Shown: positions 8,301 through 16,045, counted from the stretch's first letter. The stretch: DNA of 19,256 nucleotides from Thermoplasmata archaeon (GCA_021811525.1 JAJZOK010000023.1:1-19256), one strand, 5' to 3'. Notes: generated by a model not told the origin, from the sequence alone. Translations and numbers: made by a program.

Positions 8301-8439
8301 CCATTTTTCTTCCCATTCTTTGGCAAGCTGTGCACAAGCCCATTTCTCCAATGTGCTTCGAGCATACTGGCTCATGGCAATTCCTACACTGGAAATCAGC
8401 AGGTGCACCACAGATATGGCATAGGCCCCTCATTGTCAT
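8290..8439 (-). CDS. 49-residue zinc-finger protein
   Basis: This small gene overlaps the pheS end by 11 bp, tail to tail. From ATG 8437-8439 (or the in-frame ATG at 8431-8433) it encodes a compact protein with four paired Cys motifs: CHIC (7-10), CRNC (18-21), CSKH (26-29) and CTAC (36-39). The spacing C-x2-C-x7-C-x2-C-x4-C-x2-H-x6-C-x2-C gives two cross-braced zinc sites, resembling HIT/B-box-type fingers and small archaeal zinc-binding proteins. The tail is basic (RMGRKMVKT). No other domain is present, so it probably mediates protein or nucleic-acid contacts. The frame is open for about 20 codons upstream of the ATG, so a non-ATG start further up cannot be excluded. The regular metal-ligand pattern makes coding very likely; function is unknown. 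Confidence 0.72.
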   Translation of the reverse strand: MTMRGLCHICGAPADFQCRNCHEPVCSKHIGEMGLCTACQRMGRKMVKT

Positions 8440-8494
8440 TGCATTACTAAGAACATTCTGGTAATCTATTTTTCTCCTGAATGCATAAAGTACG

Positions 8495-9190
8495 GTGATA
8501 CGAAAGGCAACTGCGGATGACTGGCCTTCAATCAGTGATATATCCCGCAGATCGGGGTATGAGGATTACATCAACAGGATGGGGATATCTTATCTTGATG
8601 AGGGCGAAGTATGGCTGTACGAGGATGGCAGAATCAAAGGTTTCTCCAAAATAGAATACCTTTCCGACAACTCTGTGTGGTTCAGCGGCCTGAGGGTCGA
8701 CCCGGATTACTGGCGGTCGGGGATAGGCCAGCAGCTTTCAGAAGCGTCAATGAAAGCTGGAGCTGAAAGGGGTTGCACTTCTGCAAGGCTGCTTGTTTAT
8801 GAGGATAATGCAAAATCTCTTGGGTTGGTTGAAAAAATGGGTTTTCGAATTGTGAGCAAATACAATTTCATTTATGGAATTCCTAATTTAGAGAATTTCA
8901 ACTCTGAAGAGCTATTGCTAGATCATGGCCTGATTAACGTGAGCTGGAAATTTGTAGAAGCCTCAAAGATTCATCCGGTTAAAGCTCTGTTGTATTCCTC
9001 GACGAAGTGGAGTGTTCTGGGAACTGGGGATAATACCTTTGAAATCCTTAGCGCCAGAGAGCCACTAGCGCTTTCTGAAGGGCTTGGATTCACCTGCGCC
9101 AAATCTTCATTAGATCTGTCTAAAACTGTGTCGAATTATGCCGAACTGGATATTTCTTCGGGTTTTGTTCTGGAAAAGGCACTCAAATAA
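8495..9190 (+). CDS. GNAT-family N-acetyltransferase with extra C-terminal domain
   Basis: The 231-residue protein starts at GTG 8495. Residues 1 to about 130 form a GNAT fold: an N-terminal beta strand (IRKATADDW), the acetyl-CoA-binding motif A (LRVDPDYWRSGIGQQL, about 66-81, with the R-x-x-G-x-G/A signature) and the motif B region (YEDNAKSLGLVEKMGFR, 102-118). The last 100 residues have no motif I recognise and could bind the acceptor substrate or be a degenerate second GNAT half. The substrate cannot be told from sequence. It is divergent from the zinc-finger gene (about 55 bp between starts) and convergent with the nitroreductase gene downstream. Confidence 0.88.
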   Translation: MIRKATADDWPSISDISRRSGYEDYINRMGISYLDEGEVWLYEDGRIKGFSKIEYLSDNSVWFSGLRVDPDYWRSGIGQQLSEASMKAGAERGCTSARLLVYEDNAKSLGLVEKMGFRIVSKYNFIYGIPNLENFNSEELLLDHGLINVSWKFVEASKIHPVKALLYSSTKWSVLGTGDNTFEILSAREPLALSEGLGFTCAKSSLDLSKTVSNYAELDISSGFVLEKALK

Positions 9191-9223
9191 ATGAAAACTT
9201 GCACTTGTGGGATTCAGCCTTAC

Positions 9224-9739
9224 TCAGTCAAGGAATTGCACAATATCACCGATCTTTTTTCTCAGTGTAAGCCTTGGGCTCTCACCAGCTTTCCCGATCA
9301 GGACCATCGCCACTGGGATATATCCATCACAGCCTATTTCATTGGTGAGCATTGCTTCGTCAAATGAACCGATCCAGGCAGTTGAGTAGCCGAGGTCTGT
9401 TGCCTTCAGCACTGCAAATGTTGCAGCGATTGTGGCATCCTGAATGCAGTAAAGGTTGCTCCCCCGGGCACCGTATTCCTTGGTTGATGCCTCCGGCTGA
9501 GCTGCGAATATAAGTACTATGGAGGCCCCAACGATGAAATCCTGGCCATATGTGCATTTCGCTACAATTTGCTTTTTTGCATCTCCTCTGACTGCAAATA
9601 TTTTGTACGCCTGGAGATTTCCTGCTGATGGTGCCCGGTTAGCTGCATCCAGCACCAATTCCAATTGCGAATCTGGAATGTGAAATGGCAAGTACTTCCT
9701 CACTGAATGCCTGTTCCTTATGACTGTATCAAGTTGCAA
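9224..9739 (-). CDS. Nitroreductase-family flavoprotein
   Basis: The 171-residue single-domain protein belongs to the FMN-dependent nitroreductase superfamily. The N-terminal phosphate-binding signature RNRHSVRKY (8-16) and the FMN loop RAPSAGNLQ (35-43) are clear, and the C-terminal half has the usual ATFAVLKATDLGYSTAWIG helix and strand. Members act as homodimers that reduce nitro compounds, quinones or other electrophiles with NAD(P)H; the natural substrate cannot be inferred. It starts at TTG (9737-9739), fixed by a strong Shine-Dalgarno (GGAGGA at 9746-9751, spacing 6). The upstream small membrane-protein gene ends 39 bp earlier on the same strand, so the two are probably co-transcribed. 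Confidence 0.9.
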   Translation of the reverse strand: MQLDTVIRNRHSVRKYLPFHIPDSQLELVLDAANRAPSAGNLQAYKIFAVRGDAKKQIVAKCTYGQDFIVGASIVLIFAAQPEASTKEYGARGSNLYCIQDATIAATFAVLKATDLGYSTAWIGSFDEAMLTNEIGCDGYIPVAMVLIGKAGESPRLTLRKKIGDIVQFLD

Positions 9740-9745
9740 AAATTA

Positions 9746-9751
9746 TCCTCC
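9746..9751 (-). promoter_or_regulatory. Shine-Dalgarno site setting a TTG start
   Basis: Minus-strand GGAGGA lies 6 nt before the TTG at 9739. It decides the nitroreductase start and implies translation from an mRNA with a leader or from within an operon. Confidence 0.7.
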
Positions 9752-9778
9752 TCGTGCCGTCAAACAAGAACTGCCTGC

Positions 9779-10084
9779 TTAATTATTGGCTCCTCTCCAG
9801 TAATCTTTCGGGCCGTTGACCACCCATATTAAACCTACGAGCAACCCTGCGATTAGCAAAGATACCAGCGTAACTATAAGGTTCTGGAAAATTGTCATTT
9901 CAGTAGACAAATAAATGGCATAAAGAAGAATAAACACCGCCCAACCTATCATTAAAACAATAGATGCAACAACTGGCGCAACTGGACCTTCATATCTTGA
10001 TCCTTTTCCAGGGTTTGGTTTTATTGTTTCTGGGCCACTGTTGTATCCGCCTGCCTTCTTCTCCTGGCTACCTTCCTGGTTCAT
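9779..10084 (-). CDS. Small two-helix membrane protein
   Basis: The 101-residue protein has a hydrophilic Gly/Lys/Pro-rich N terminus (1 to about 33), two membrane segments (about 36-58 and 67-90) and a short polar C terminus ending in KDYWRGANN. The N-terminal stretch has a positive net charge, so both ends probably face the cytoplasm. I do not recognise the family. It lies 39 bp upstream of the nitroreductase gene on the same strand and is probably in its operon. ATG 10082-10084 has no clear Shine-Dalgarno; a weak AT-rich element lies about 34 bp upstream. Confidence 0.75.
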   Translation of the reverse strand: MNQEGSQEKKAGGYNSGPETIKPNPGKGSRYEGPVAPVVASIVLMIGWAVFILLYAIYLSTEMTIFQNLIVTLVSLLIAGLLVGLIWVVNGPKDYWRGANN

Positions 10085-10183
10085 AAATATCCCTTGATAG
10101 AATTGCTTGTTTTGGATTTAGCCGTTATTCCTTACTTATCTAATGATAAGGGCGATGGAAACTACGTGTACTTCAGGAAACAA

Positions 10184-10194
10184 AGTAATAAATT
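10184..10194 (+). promoter_or_regulatory. TATA box for the second acetyltransferase
   Basis: AGTAATAAATT is centred 29 bp before ATG 10218. This supports the internal ATG over the longer open frame, whose start at 10143 lies upstream of the box. Confidence 0.5.
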
Positions 10195-10217
10195 GGACCT
10201 CTGCTATCTTCACCATT

Positions 10218-10733
10218 ATGCCAGAGGTAACAGAAAGTGGAATTTCATATGTGAAACTCGATCCATCCCGTTGGGAGCAGTTCAGAGACCTGAGGCTCGA
10301 GGCACTGAAAAGCGATTCTTCTGCATTTGGAAGCGAATATGAGGAAGAACTCAATTACGGGAAGGAAGTCTGGCAGAGCAGAATTGGAGGAGTCATCTTT
10401 GCCATTGCAAATAATGTTCCTATAGGTATGATGGGGCAGGTGTACTTTTCTAGGAAGAAGGAAGCACATGTTGCGGATATTGTTGGATTCTTTGTGAAGA
10501 AGGAATTCAGAGGCATGGGCATTGGTACACGTCTTATGGAAGAAACCATAAGGGCAATTTCGGGAAACCCAGACATAAGGAAAATTAAACTGGCTGTAAA
10601 CTCCCCGCAGACTGTTGCAGCTTTAATTTACCGCAAATTCGGGTTTGAAGTGGTGGGGACACTTAAGGAAGAGGTTTTAGTTGACGGAAAATACCTTGAC
10701 CAGACAATAATGGAGAAATTTATCCGCCATTAA
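10218..10733 (+). CDS. GNAT-family N-acetyltransferase
   Basis: The protein is 171 residues from ATG 10218. The frame is open to 10143, but those extra 25 residues are upstream of the TATA box and do not look conserved. The full GNAT core is visible: an alpha1 region (WEQFRDLRLEALKSDSSAFGS), motif A (IVGFFVKKEFRGMGIGTRLMEE, about 88-109, with R-G-M-G-I-G binding CoA pyrophosphate) and motif B (SPQTVAALIYRKFGFEVVG, 129-147). The pattern of Glu/Asp-rich alpha1-alpha2 followed by QVYF resembles small-molecule or ribosomal-protein N-acetyltransferases of the RimI/YhhY type, but the acceptor is unknown. It is a single gene with its own promoter, followed by an 81-bp gap to nagB. Confidence 0.88.
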   Translation: MPEVTESGISYVKLDPSRWEQFRDLRLEALKSDSSAFGSEYEEELNYGKEVWQSRIGGVIFAIANNVPIGMMGQVYFSRKKEAHVADIVGFFVKKEFRGMGIGTRLMEETIRAISGNPDIRKIKLAVNSPQTVAALIYRKFGFEVVGTLKEEVLVDGKYLDQTIMEKFIRH

Positions 10734-10753
10734 GATTCAGTTTTGCGACCCCC

Positions 10754-10790
10754 CTTAAACCTAAGTCATGCTTTCCGGGTTTGGTTTAAG
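10754..10790. repeat. 8-bp inverted repeat at the nagB promoter
   Basis: CTTAAACC at 10754-10761 is matched exactly by GGTTTAAG at 10783-10790, with 21 bp between arms and 29 bp between centres. The right arm coincides with the presumed TATA box of nagB (10784-10794, centred 26 bp before ATG 10815), so a repressor binding both arms would block TBP. It is a possible operator for amino-sugar control, or two TATA-like elements by chance. Confidence 0.4.
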
Positions 10791-10814
10791 TATTCAAAAC
10801 GATAACTTAGCCTG

Positions 10815-11582
10815 ATGAAAATATTCATCGAAAAAGATTATGACGCAATGTCTGATAGGGCACTCTCACTTTTTCTTAAATTTCTTCCACAGATCAAGAT
10901 TCTCGGGCTTGCTACAGGAAAAACCCCACTTGGTTTTTACCGGAGACTTGTCGAATCGAGTGAAAAGCACGAATTAAGATGGCAGGATATTCATACATTC
11001 AACCTGGACGAATACTTTGGGATTCCACCTGATACCGCAGAAAGTTTCAGGCAATTCATGGTTGAGAACCTCTTCAGTAAACTTGGCATACCAAACAAGA
11101 ACACTCATTTTCCTCCTTCATTGGGGGACCCTGAGAAAGCTGTTTCTGCATACAATTCAGAAATAGATGCCATTGGACATCCGGATTTTCAGCTGCTTGG
11201 AATTGGCAGGAATGGCCATATAGCATTCAACGAACCTGGTTCTCCAAGAAGTGCACGGACAAGAATTGTCCTCCTCTCAGAGGATACTGTAAAATCCAAT
11301 AAACCACCAACAGAATTTGCAATCACCATGGGGCTTGATGACATACTCAAGAGCCATAGAGTCCTTCTGCTTGCTAGCGGGTTGGACAAAGCAAGGGCTG
11401 TCGCATCAATGGTGGATGGCCCACTCACTTACAAAGTTCCAGCATCTTACTTACAGGAACATCCTGAATGTTATGTTGTTTTAGACGAGGATGCCGCTTC
11501 AGGCCTGGATCGCAATCTAATCACAAGACATTACAGAAGGATGGAAAACTTCTCCTACAGTGAATATAGTTCCGATTTATAG
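10815..11582 (+). CDS. nagB: Glucosamine-6-phosphate deaminase
   Basis: This enzyme converts glucosamine-6-phosphate to fructose-6-phosphate and ammonia. The 255-residue length fits the NagB family. The phosphate loop LATGKTPLGFY (32-42), catalytic FNLDEYFG (62-69, Asp65 as general base) and GIGRNGHIAFNEPGS (129-143, His135 and Glu140) are all present. Asn133 sits where E. coli NagB has Asp, as in Bacillus-type enzymes, so this is not a defect. Related isomerising enzymes (archaeal GlmD-type or 6-phosphogluconolactonase-like members) share the fold, but the NLDEY and GHIAFNEP motifs favour NagB. ATG 10815 lies 26 bp from a TATA box without a Shine-Dalgarno. The neighbouring aldolase (11733) has its own promoter, so a shared pathway is only suggested by proximity. 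Confidence 0.93.
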   Translation: MKIFIEKDYDAMSDRALSLFLKFLPQIKILGLATGKTPLGFYRRLVESSEKHELRWQDIHTFNLDEYFGIPPDTAESFRQFMVENLFSKLGIPNKNTHFPPSLGDPEKAVSAYNSEIDAIGHPDFQLLGIGRNGHIAFNEPGSPRSARTRIVLLSEDTVKSNKPPTEFAITMGLDDILKSHRVLLLASGLDKARAVASMVDGPLTYKVPASYLQEHPECYVVLDEDAASGLDRNLITRHYRRMENFSYSEYSSDL

Positions 11583-11685
11583 CTACATTTCCACTTTCGA
11601 TGATGCTCTTCATTTACTTCAGGTGTCTCCTGCATTGTAAGAAATGCTCCCAAGATAGAACCAGATTGAATATTCTGGACAATTC

Positions 11686-11697
11686 CTAATATACATA
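11686..11697 (+). promoter_or_regulatory. TATA box for the class I aldolase
   Basis: CCTAATATACATAA is centred about 42 bp before TTG 11733. That leaves a leader of about 16 nt containing AGAGGG (11718-11723) as a Shine-Dalgarno, which supports the TTG start. Confidence 0.45.
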
Positions 11698-11732
11698 AGT
11701 ACGACAGAAATGTTATTAGAGGGTTATCGGAT

Positions 11733-12572
11733 TTGGCACGAGATAAAAAGGGGAAATATATGGATTGGGGAATGAGTAACAGACTTTCTAGAATGATTAA
11801 GCCGTCTGACGGAAAATCAGTAATGCTTGCCTGCGACCATGGATATTTTATGGGCCCTACCCACAACCTGGAAAACCCCAGGAAGACCATAGAACCGATT
11901 ATTCCTTATGCTGACACACTCTCTGTAACAAGAGGGGTACTTCGGGCTTCCATAGATCCAAAGTGGGATACACCAATCCTGCTCAGGGTTTCGGGAGGAG
12001 CCAGCGTACTCAATGATGATCTTAGCAATGAAGAGATCACTACTTCAATGAAGGATGCAGCCAGGCTCAATGTTGCTGCAGTGGCAATTTCCATTTTTGT
12101 GGGAACAGCACACGAGAAGCAGTCACTTGTCAACCTTTCAAAACTTGTTGATGAAGGGGAAGAATACGGCATTCCAGTAATGGCAATCACAGCTGTTGGA
12201 AAGGAACTTGAAAAGAGAGATGCCAAATACCTGGCCCTTGCGACCAGGCTAGGTGCTGAGATCGGGGCAAAAGTGGTGAAAACCTATTACTGCGAAAACT
12301 TCAGCAAAGTTGCAAACGGATGTCCTGTGCCTGTGGTGGTTGCGGGGGGACCTAAGCTCAAGACTGAAACCGACATATTCAATCTCGTCTACAATGCCCT
12401 TGATGAAGGAGCAATTGGTGTGGACATGGGAAGGAATATATGGCAAAATGAACACCCTGTTGCAGTGATAAAGGCAATCCGGGCATTGGTTCATGAGAAT
12501 GCCACTGTTAAAGAAGCACAACAGATCTTCGAAGAGAATAAGAAAACAATAAAGCCAGAAATAGAGAACTGA
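11733..12572 (+). CDS. DhnA/LsrF-family class I aldolase
   Basis: The 279-residue TIM-barrel enzyme forms a Schiff base through Lys183 in the VVKTYY motif. Other signatures are DWGMSNRLSR (11-20), VMLACDHGYFMGP (30-42), GCPVPVVVAGG (196-206) and GVDMGRNIWQNEHP (229-242). From memory these match E. coli LsrF (3-hydroxy-5-phosphonooxypentane-2,4-dione thiolase) very closely, including the DWGM-x-x-RLSR start and the DMGRNI-x-Q-x-HPVA end. The same superfamily holds archaeal fructose-bisphosphate aldolases, so the reaction could be either. No lsr transport or kinase genes are nearby, which favours a role in central or sugar metabolism. It starts at TTG 11733 behind AGAGGG; ATG 11760 is an alternative preceded by AAAGGGGAAAT. 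Confidence 0.88.
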   Translation: MARDKKGKYMDWGMSNRLSRMIKPSDGKSVMLACDHGYFMGPTHNLENPRKTIEPIIPYADTLSVTRGVLRASIDPKWDTPILLRVSGGASVLNDDLSNEEITTSMKDAARLNVAAVAISIFVGTAHEKQSLVNLSKLVDEGEEYGIPVMAITAVGKELEKRDAKYLALATRLGAEIGAKVVKTYYCENFSKVANGCPVPVVVAGGPKLKTETDIFNLVYNALDEGAIGVDMGRNIWQNEHPVAVIKAIRALVHENATVKEAQQIFEENKKTIKPEIEN

Positions 12573-12592
12573 TTTTATCTGGAATAACAGTT

Positions 12593-12616
12593 GTTGGGGC
12601 CACTATAAGCCCCGAC
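12593..12616. terminator. Hairpin between convergent genes
   Basis: GTTGGGGC (12593-12600) pairs with GCCCCGAC (12609-12616) across an 8-nt loop: eight base pairs with one G-U. It lies 20 bp after the aldolase stop and 28 bp before the end of the opposing gene, so it could end both transcripts. Archaeal termination is mainly U-tract driven and no strong T run follows, hence moderate confidence. Confidence 0.4.
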
Positions 12617-12643
12617 TCTCAAATTTTAAGAAAAAGTATTGCT

Positions 12644-14611
12644 TTATTTGATTCCGCCATCCACAGGGATCATAGCATCCGTGGTGGCCCCAAATACTGA
12701 ATCATCTAAGAGAGACATCATCACTCCAACCACATGCGATGGCAAGACTTCCACGCCAAGCAGGTTCTGAGTCTTGTATTCTTCCACTGTCTGGCCCTTT
12801 GCCTTCGCCCTTGATTCCAGGACTCCTCCCTCCCATATCTTGGAGCCACGGAAAACCTTATCGGGATTTATGATGTTTGACCTTATCCTGTACTTTCCGC
12901 CCTCCTTTGCTACGTAACGGGACAGCTGGGCTGCAAATGCCTTGGTAGATCCATACATGGCCATCTCCACACCAGGATTGGTCAGATTCTTGGTGATATT
13001 GAAAACGAAAGCTCCACCTATGCCTTGAATTTTCATTATCCTGAATGCATCCCTTGTGATCAGGAATGTGCCCCTGGAATTGACCCTGTACATAAGGTCC
13101 ATTTCAGACACACTAATACTGTCCAGCGGGGCGGTTTTCAATATTCCAGCATTGTTGAACACGAAGTCAACTCCTCCGAATTCCATAACCGTGCGAGCAA
13201 TTGCATCCCTAATCTGATTTTCGTCAGATAGGTCTGCCTTTATTGGAAGGTTTTCCATGCCAGTTTCGGATGCAATCTGCTTGCCTGCGTCAGTGATGGA
13301 AGCATCGATATCCAGGGCAACCACATATGAACCGCTGGCTGCAAGGTTGCGGAAAGCTTCAAGTCCTATGCCTGCAGCTGCTCCTGTGACTATTGCAACA
13401 GAACCCTGGAATTTGCCCGGAACATATTTTCTCAGCTTTGCTTCCTGAAGAGGCCAGTATTCCATTATATAGGATTCCTCCTTGCTAACGAATTCATGTT
13501 TTCCTATTTTGCGGCATTTTGCGTTTACTGATAGGGAATGGACAGCATCATCCATGATTATCTTCGCTTCGCGCTTTGTATTTGCCTGTGAAATTATTCC
13601 AAACCCGCGGACCACAATAACTGATGGGTTTGGATCGTGGACAGGATATGAAGGGGCATATCTAGAGTGTTCCCTGGCATAATTCTCCCTGTATCCCTTC
13701 AGAAGCTCACCTAATTTTCCAACATCAGGAACATAGAGGAAGTCATGTTTGGTCCTTATGAGCATATCAGTGGTAGTTGGGCCATATGCGCAAAGTTCTT
13801 CCGCCTCATATGAACAAGCAATTTCAAGTGCCTTTTCTCCTGTGTTCACTTCAAGTACTTTCCTAGAAATACCTGAAAGAAGCCCCCTCAGTTTTGGCAG
13901 GAACTCTGTTGCATCAGTTTCTGCCTTTTCGTATTCCCGGGTGAAGATTTGGCCCTTTATTCTTTCAGAAATTGCCTTTTCGGCTCTTGTTACAATCTCA
14001 ATGTGTTTGGAATACGACCCCTTTGCATCATCAGAATAGGTAAAGAGACCATGTTTTCTTAGTACAACTCCATCAGCGTCCCTGATTGCATCCATTCGGT
14101 CCTGAAGTGCCTTCGCCAGTTTGAAACCTGGCTGAATGTATGGAACAACAACAACATTGCCAAGAATAAGGCGGAGGTCTTCATCCTTGAGATCGGTGTT
14201 GGTGAGGGTTACTATGGAATCTGCATGGGTATGGTCCACGTACTTGAACGGAATAAATGCGTGCAGGAACGATTCTACACTTGGTGCTGGTTCACTTGGA
14301 TCCAGTTTGCTCCTGCTGAGGTAATCCATCATTGTAAGGTCGTCCATGGAGCCGATGTTGCCTGCAGCAAGGAGGTCGGCCATCCTTAGGCCCGTGAAAC
14401 CTTTTTCATCTATGTTTGCCAGATCAGAACCGCTTCCTTTTACCCTTAGAACTTCCAGTTGCCTTCCGGTGTGATCTTTTTCAGAAGTCTTGACTGATGT
14501 GTTTCCCCCGCCGTGGAGCACCAGCTCACTTTCTGCGCCAAGAAGCCTTGAAGAATATACCCTTAAACTTAAATCGCTGTTGTCCCGCGGTGAAGACCAA
14601 CGTGGTTGCAT
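12644..14611 (-). CDS. Bifunctional class II aldolase / short-chain dehydrogenase (RhaD-YuxG-like)
   Basis: The protein is 655 residues from ATG 14609-14611. An upstream in-frame ATG at 14677 would add 22 residues but lies before the TATA box (14630-14643). The N-terminal half is a class II (fuculose/rhamnulose-phosphate type) aldolase: substrate loop LHGGGNTSVK (about 32-41), metal ligands in VDHTHAD (125-131) and KHG (186-188). A linker of about 200 residues, itself part of this family, leads to an SDR domain (about 403-655) with TGAAAGIG (409-416), NNAG (486-489) and catalytic Tyr553-x3-Lys557. The usual SDR Ser, 13 residues before the Tyr, is Thr540 here. Related fusions are annotated as rhamnulose-1-phosphate aldolase/lactaldehyde dehydrogenase; the real sugar substrate here is unknown. 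Transcription is separate from and convergent with the aldolase gene. Confidence 0.9.
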   Translation of the reverse strand: MQPRWSSPRDNSDLSLRVYSSRLLGAESELVLHGGGNTSVKTSEKDHTGRQLEVLRVKGSGSDLANIDEKGFTGLRMADLLAAGNIGSMDDLTMMDYLSRSKLDPSEPAPSVESFLHAFIPFKYVDHTHADSIVTLTNTDLKDEDLRLILGNVVVVPYIQPGFKLAKALQDRMDAIRDADGVVLRKHGLFTYSDDAKGSYSKHIEIVTRAEKAISERIKGQIFTREYEKAETDATEFLPKLRGLLSGISRKVLEVNTGEKALEIACSYEAEELCAYGPTTTDMLIRTKHDFLYVPDVGKLGELLKGYRENYAREHSRYAPSYPVHDPNPSVIVVRGFGIISQANTKREAKIIMDDAVHSLSVNAKCRKIGKHEFVSKEESYIMEYWPLQEAKLRKYVPGKFQGSVAIVTGAAAGIGLEAFRNLAASGSYVVALDIDASITDAGKQIASETGMENLPIKADLSDENQIRDAIARTVMEFGGVDFVFNNAGILKTAPLDSISVSEMDLMYRVNSRGTFLITRDAFRIMKIQGIGGAFVFNITKNLTNPGVEMAMYGSTKAFAAQLSRYVAKEGGKYRIRSNIINPDKVFRGSKIWEGGVLESRAKAKGQTVEEYKTQNLLGVEVLPSHVVGVMMSLLDDSVFGATTDAMIPVDGGIK

Positions 14612-14629
14612 GAATTGTGATGTTTCCAG

Positions 14630-14643
14630 ATAATAATTAAATT
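14630..14643 (-). promoter_or_regulatory. TATA box for the aldolase/dehydrogenase gene
   Basis: The minus-strand AT-rich element TTTAATTATTATCT is centred 26 bp before ATG 14611, giving a leaderless transcript and excluding the longer frame start at 14677. Confidence 0.55.
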
Positions 14644-14735
14644 CCGCCGCAAACCATAATCTTCCAATAAGAAGCACCAGTCAATTGGAAAAGCGCCCGA
14701 GCCGGAAGCTGAAACAAAGGTTCGGATTCCCAACA

Positions 14736-14746
14736 TTCAAATACTT
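14736..14746 (+). promoter_or_regulatory. TATA box for the integrase
   Basis: TTCAAATACTT is centred 24 bp before ATG 14765. A T-rich run directly before the ATG leaves no room for a Shine-Dalgarno, so a leaderless mRNA is likely. Confidence 0.45.
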
Positions 14747-14764
14747 CCTGGCAGTCCTTTTTTT

Positions 14765-16045
14765 ATGTCATTTGGAAATTTAACAATGGAATACGAAAAA
14801 GAGCTGCTCATGAAAGAGAAAATTCCTGAAGAAGTGAAACATGCAATTCTGAAATTTGTTGAGGAGGATCTGGTTCTGGAAGGTCTTTCAGAAGTAAGAA
14901 GGAAAAACTACATACAGCGTTTGAGGGTTGCATCCAGATGGATACCCGATAAATTTCTGGAACCTGATAAGCAGAGCATGAACAGGATTTTCATTGAGTT
15001 GAACAAACCGGATTCCAATAAGCCGAATAAAAAGAAGTACAGTGAGTCCACAAAGTCAACCTACCTGAAGATGCTGAAGAAGTTCTACAGGAAACGTTTG
15101 ACAAAGAGTAAATTCGAAAAACTCTGGGGAGATGTGAAGATACCTAACCCCAAATCAGGCGTGGTTCAATCCGATCTCATAACAAAGAGCGAAATGGAGA
15201 GTATCATTGACAATTGCAAAAATTCCAGGGATAGGGCATTGTTCTCCTTACTCTATGATTCTGGATGCAGGATTGGGGAAGTCTTGTTGATGAAGATAAG
15301 AAATGTAAAATTCGATCAATATGGTGGTATTCTTGAGGTTCCATGGCAGGGTAAAACAGGATATAGGCATGTCAGGATTGTGGGTGACTCCATACCTTAC
15401 ATGAGGGCATGGCTGGATAACCACCCCAAAAGGAATGATATGGAATCGCCCTTATTCTGTAATGTTGCCGATAACATTAGGGGCAGGGCCATGACTTATG
15501 ATGATGTGAGAATGGCGCTGAATAAGACACTGAAAAGAGCAGGCATAACGAAGCGAATACACCCACACCTTTTCAGGCATACGCGTGCTTCAATTTTAGC
15601 AGGAAAACTTCCAGAAGCACCATTGGAATCACAGATGGGATGGATACACGGTTCCAGACAAACAGCAACATACGTTCACCTTTCTGGAAAACAACAGGAT
15701 GAAGCTGTCCTAAGGGCATTCGGAATAGAGATTGAGGAAAAGGATGATGAAGCAAAGCCAAAGATGTGTCCACGGTGTGAATCACTTAATCCCAGTAATG
15801 CTGAATATTGCCGTAAGTGTTGGATGCCTTTCTCTATTGAAAAAGCCATTGAACTGGAGAATTGGCAAAACACTACTGCAAAGGCTTTGAAGGAAAGCAA
15901 TCTCATATCGAATGAAGCTAAAGGAGACCTGGACAGGATGACAAATGATTCTAAAATGGAGAAATTAGCTTTACTGTTAATTGACTTGGAATCTTCTGGA
16001 TTGCTAAATGAACTCATAAAGAAAGTTAGGAAGGATAAGCAATGA
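14765..16045 (+). CDS. Tyrosine recombinase (integrase) with C-terminal zinc ribbon
   Basis: The 426-residue site-specific recombinase probably integrates and excises this element. An N-terminal SAM-like core-binding domain (about 25-120) is followed by the catalytic domain with a complete active site: Arg169 (SGCRIGE), Lys197 (QGKTGYRH), His268-x-x-Arg271 (HLFRHTRAS), Trp293 or His295 (MGWIHGS) and nucleophile Tyr303 (ATYVHLS). After it comes a zinc ribbon (Cys335, Cys338, Cys349, Cys352) and a helical charged tail, an architecture common in archaeal XerC/D-like integrases. The gene is intact, so it is not the SSV type split by integration. Its TGA overlaps the next ATG (ATGA, 16042-16045), so the next gene is translationally coupled to it. 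Confidence 0.93.
   Translation: MSFGNLTMEYEKELLMKEKIPEEVKHAILKFVEEDLVLEGLSEVRRKNYIQRLRVASRWIPDKFLEPDKQSMNRIFIELNKPDSNKPNKKKYSESTKSTYLKMLKKFYRKRLTKSKFEKLWGDVKIPNPKSGVVQSDLITKSEMESIIDNCKNSRDRALFSLLYDSGCRIGEVLLMKIRNVKFDQYGGILEVPWQGKTGYRHVRIVGDSIPYMRAWLDNHPKRNDMESPLFCNVADNIRGRAMTYDDVRMALNKTLKRAGITKRIHPHLFRHTRASILAGKLPEAPLESQMGWIHGSRQTATYVHLSGKQQDEAVLRAFGIEIEEKDDEAKPKMCPRCESLNPSNAEYCRKCWMPFSIEKAIELENWQNTTAKALKESNLISNEAKGDLDRMTNDSKMEKLALLLIDLESSGLLNELIKKVRKDKQ

Noticed and set aside
8130..8411. 93-codon minus-strand frame across the pheS end
   Set aside because: It is in a different frame from the zinc-finger gene; the Cys pattern supports the other frame.
11555..11890. 111-codon minus-strand frame between nagB and the aldolase
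   Set aside because: It overlaps the ends of two well-supported genes and shows no domain or promoter; treated as a shadow.
14690..14735. tRNA-like words (GCCCGAGCC and GGTTCGGATTCCC) just left of the integrase, as a possible tRNA attachment site
   Set aside because: The T-loop-like word lacks the invariant A58 and its flanks do not pair; the two words are too close for a tRNA and there is no acceptor stem. At most a decayed remnant.
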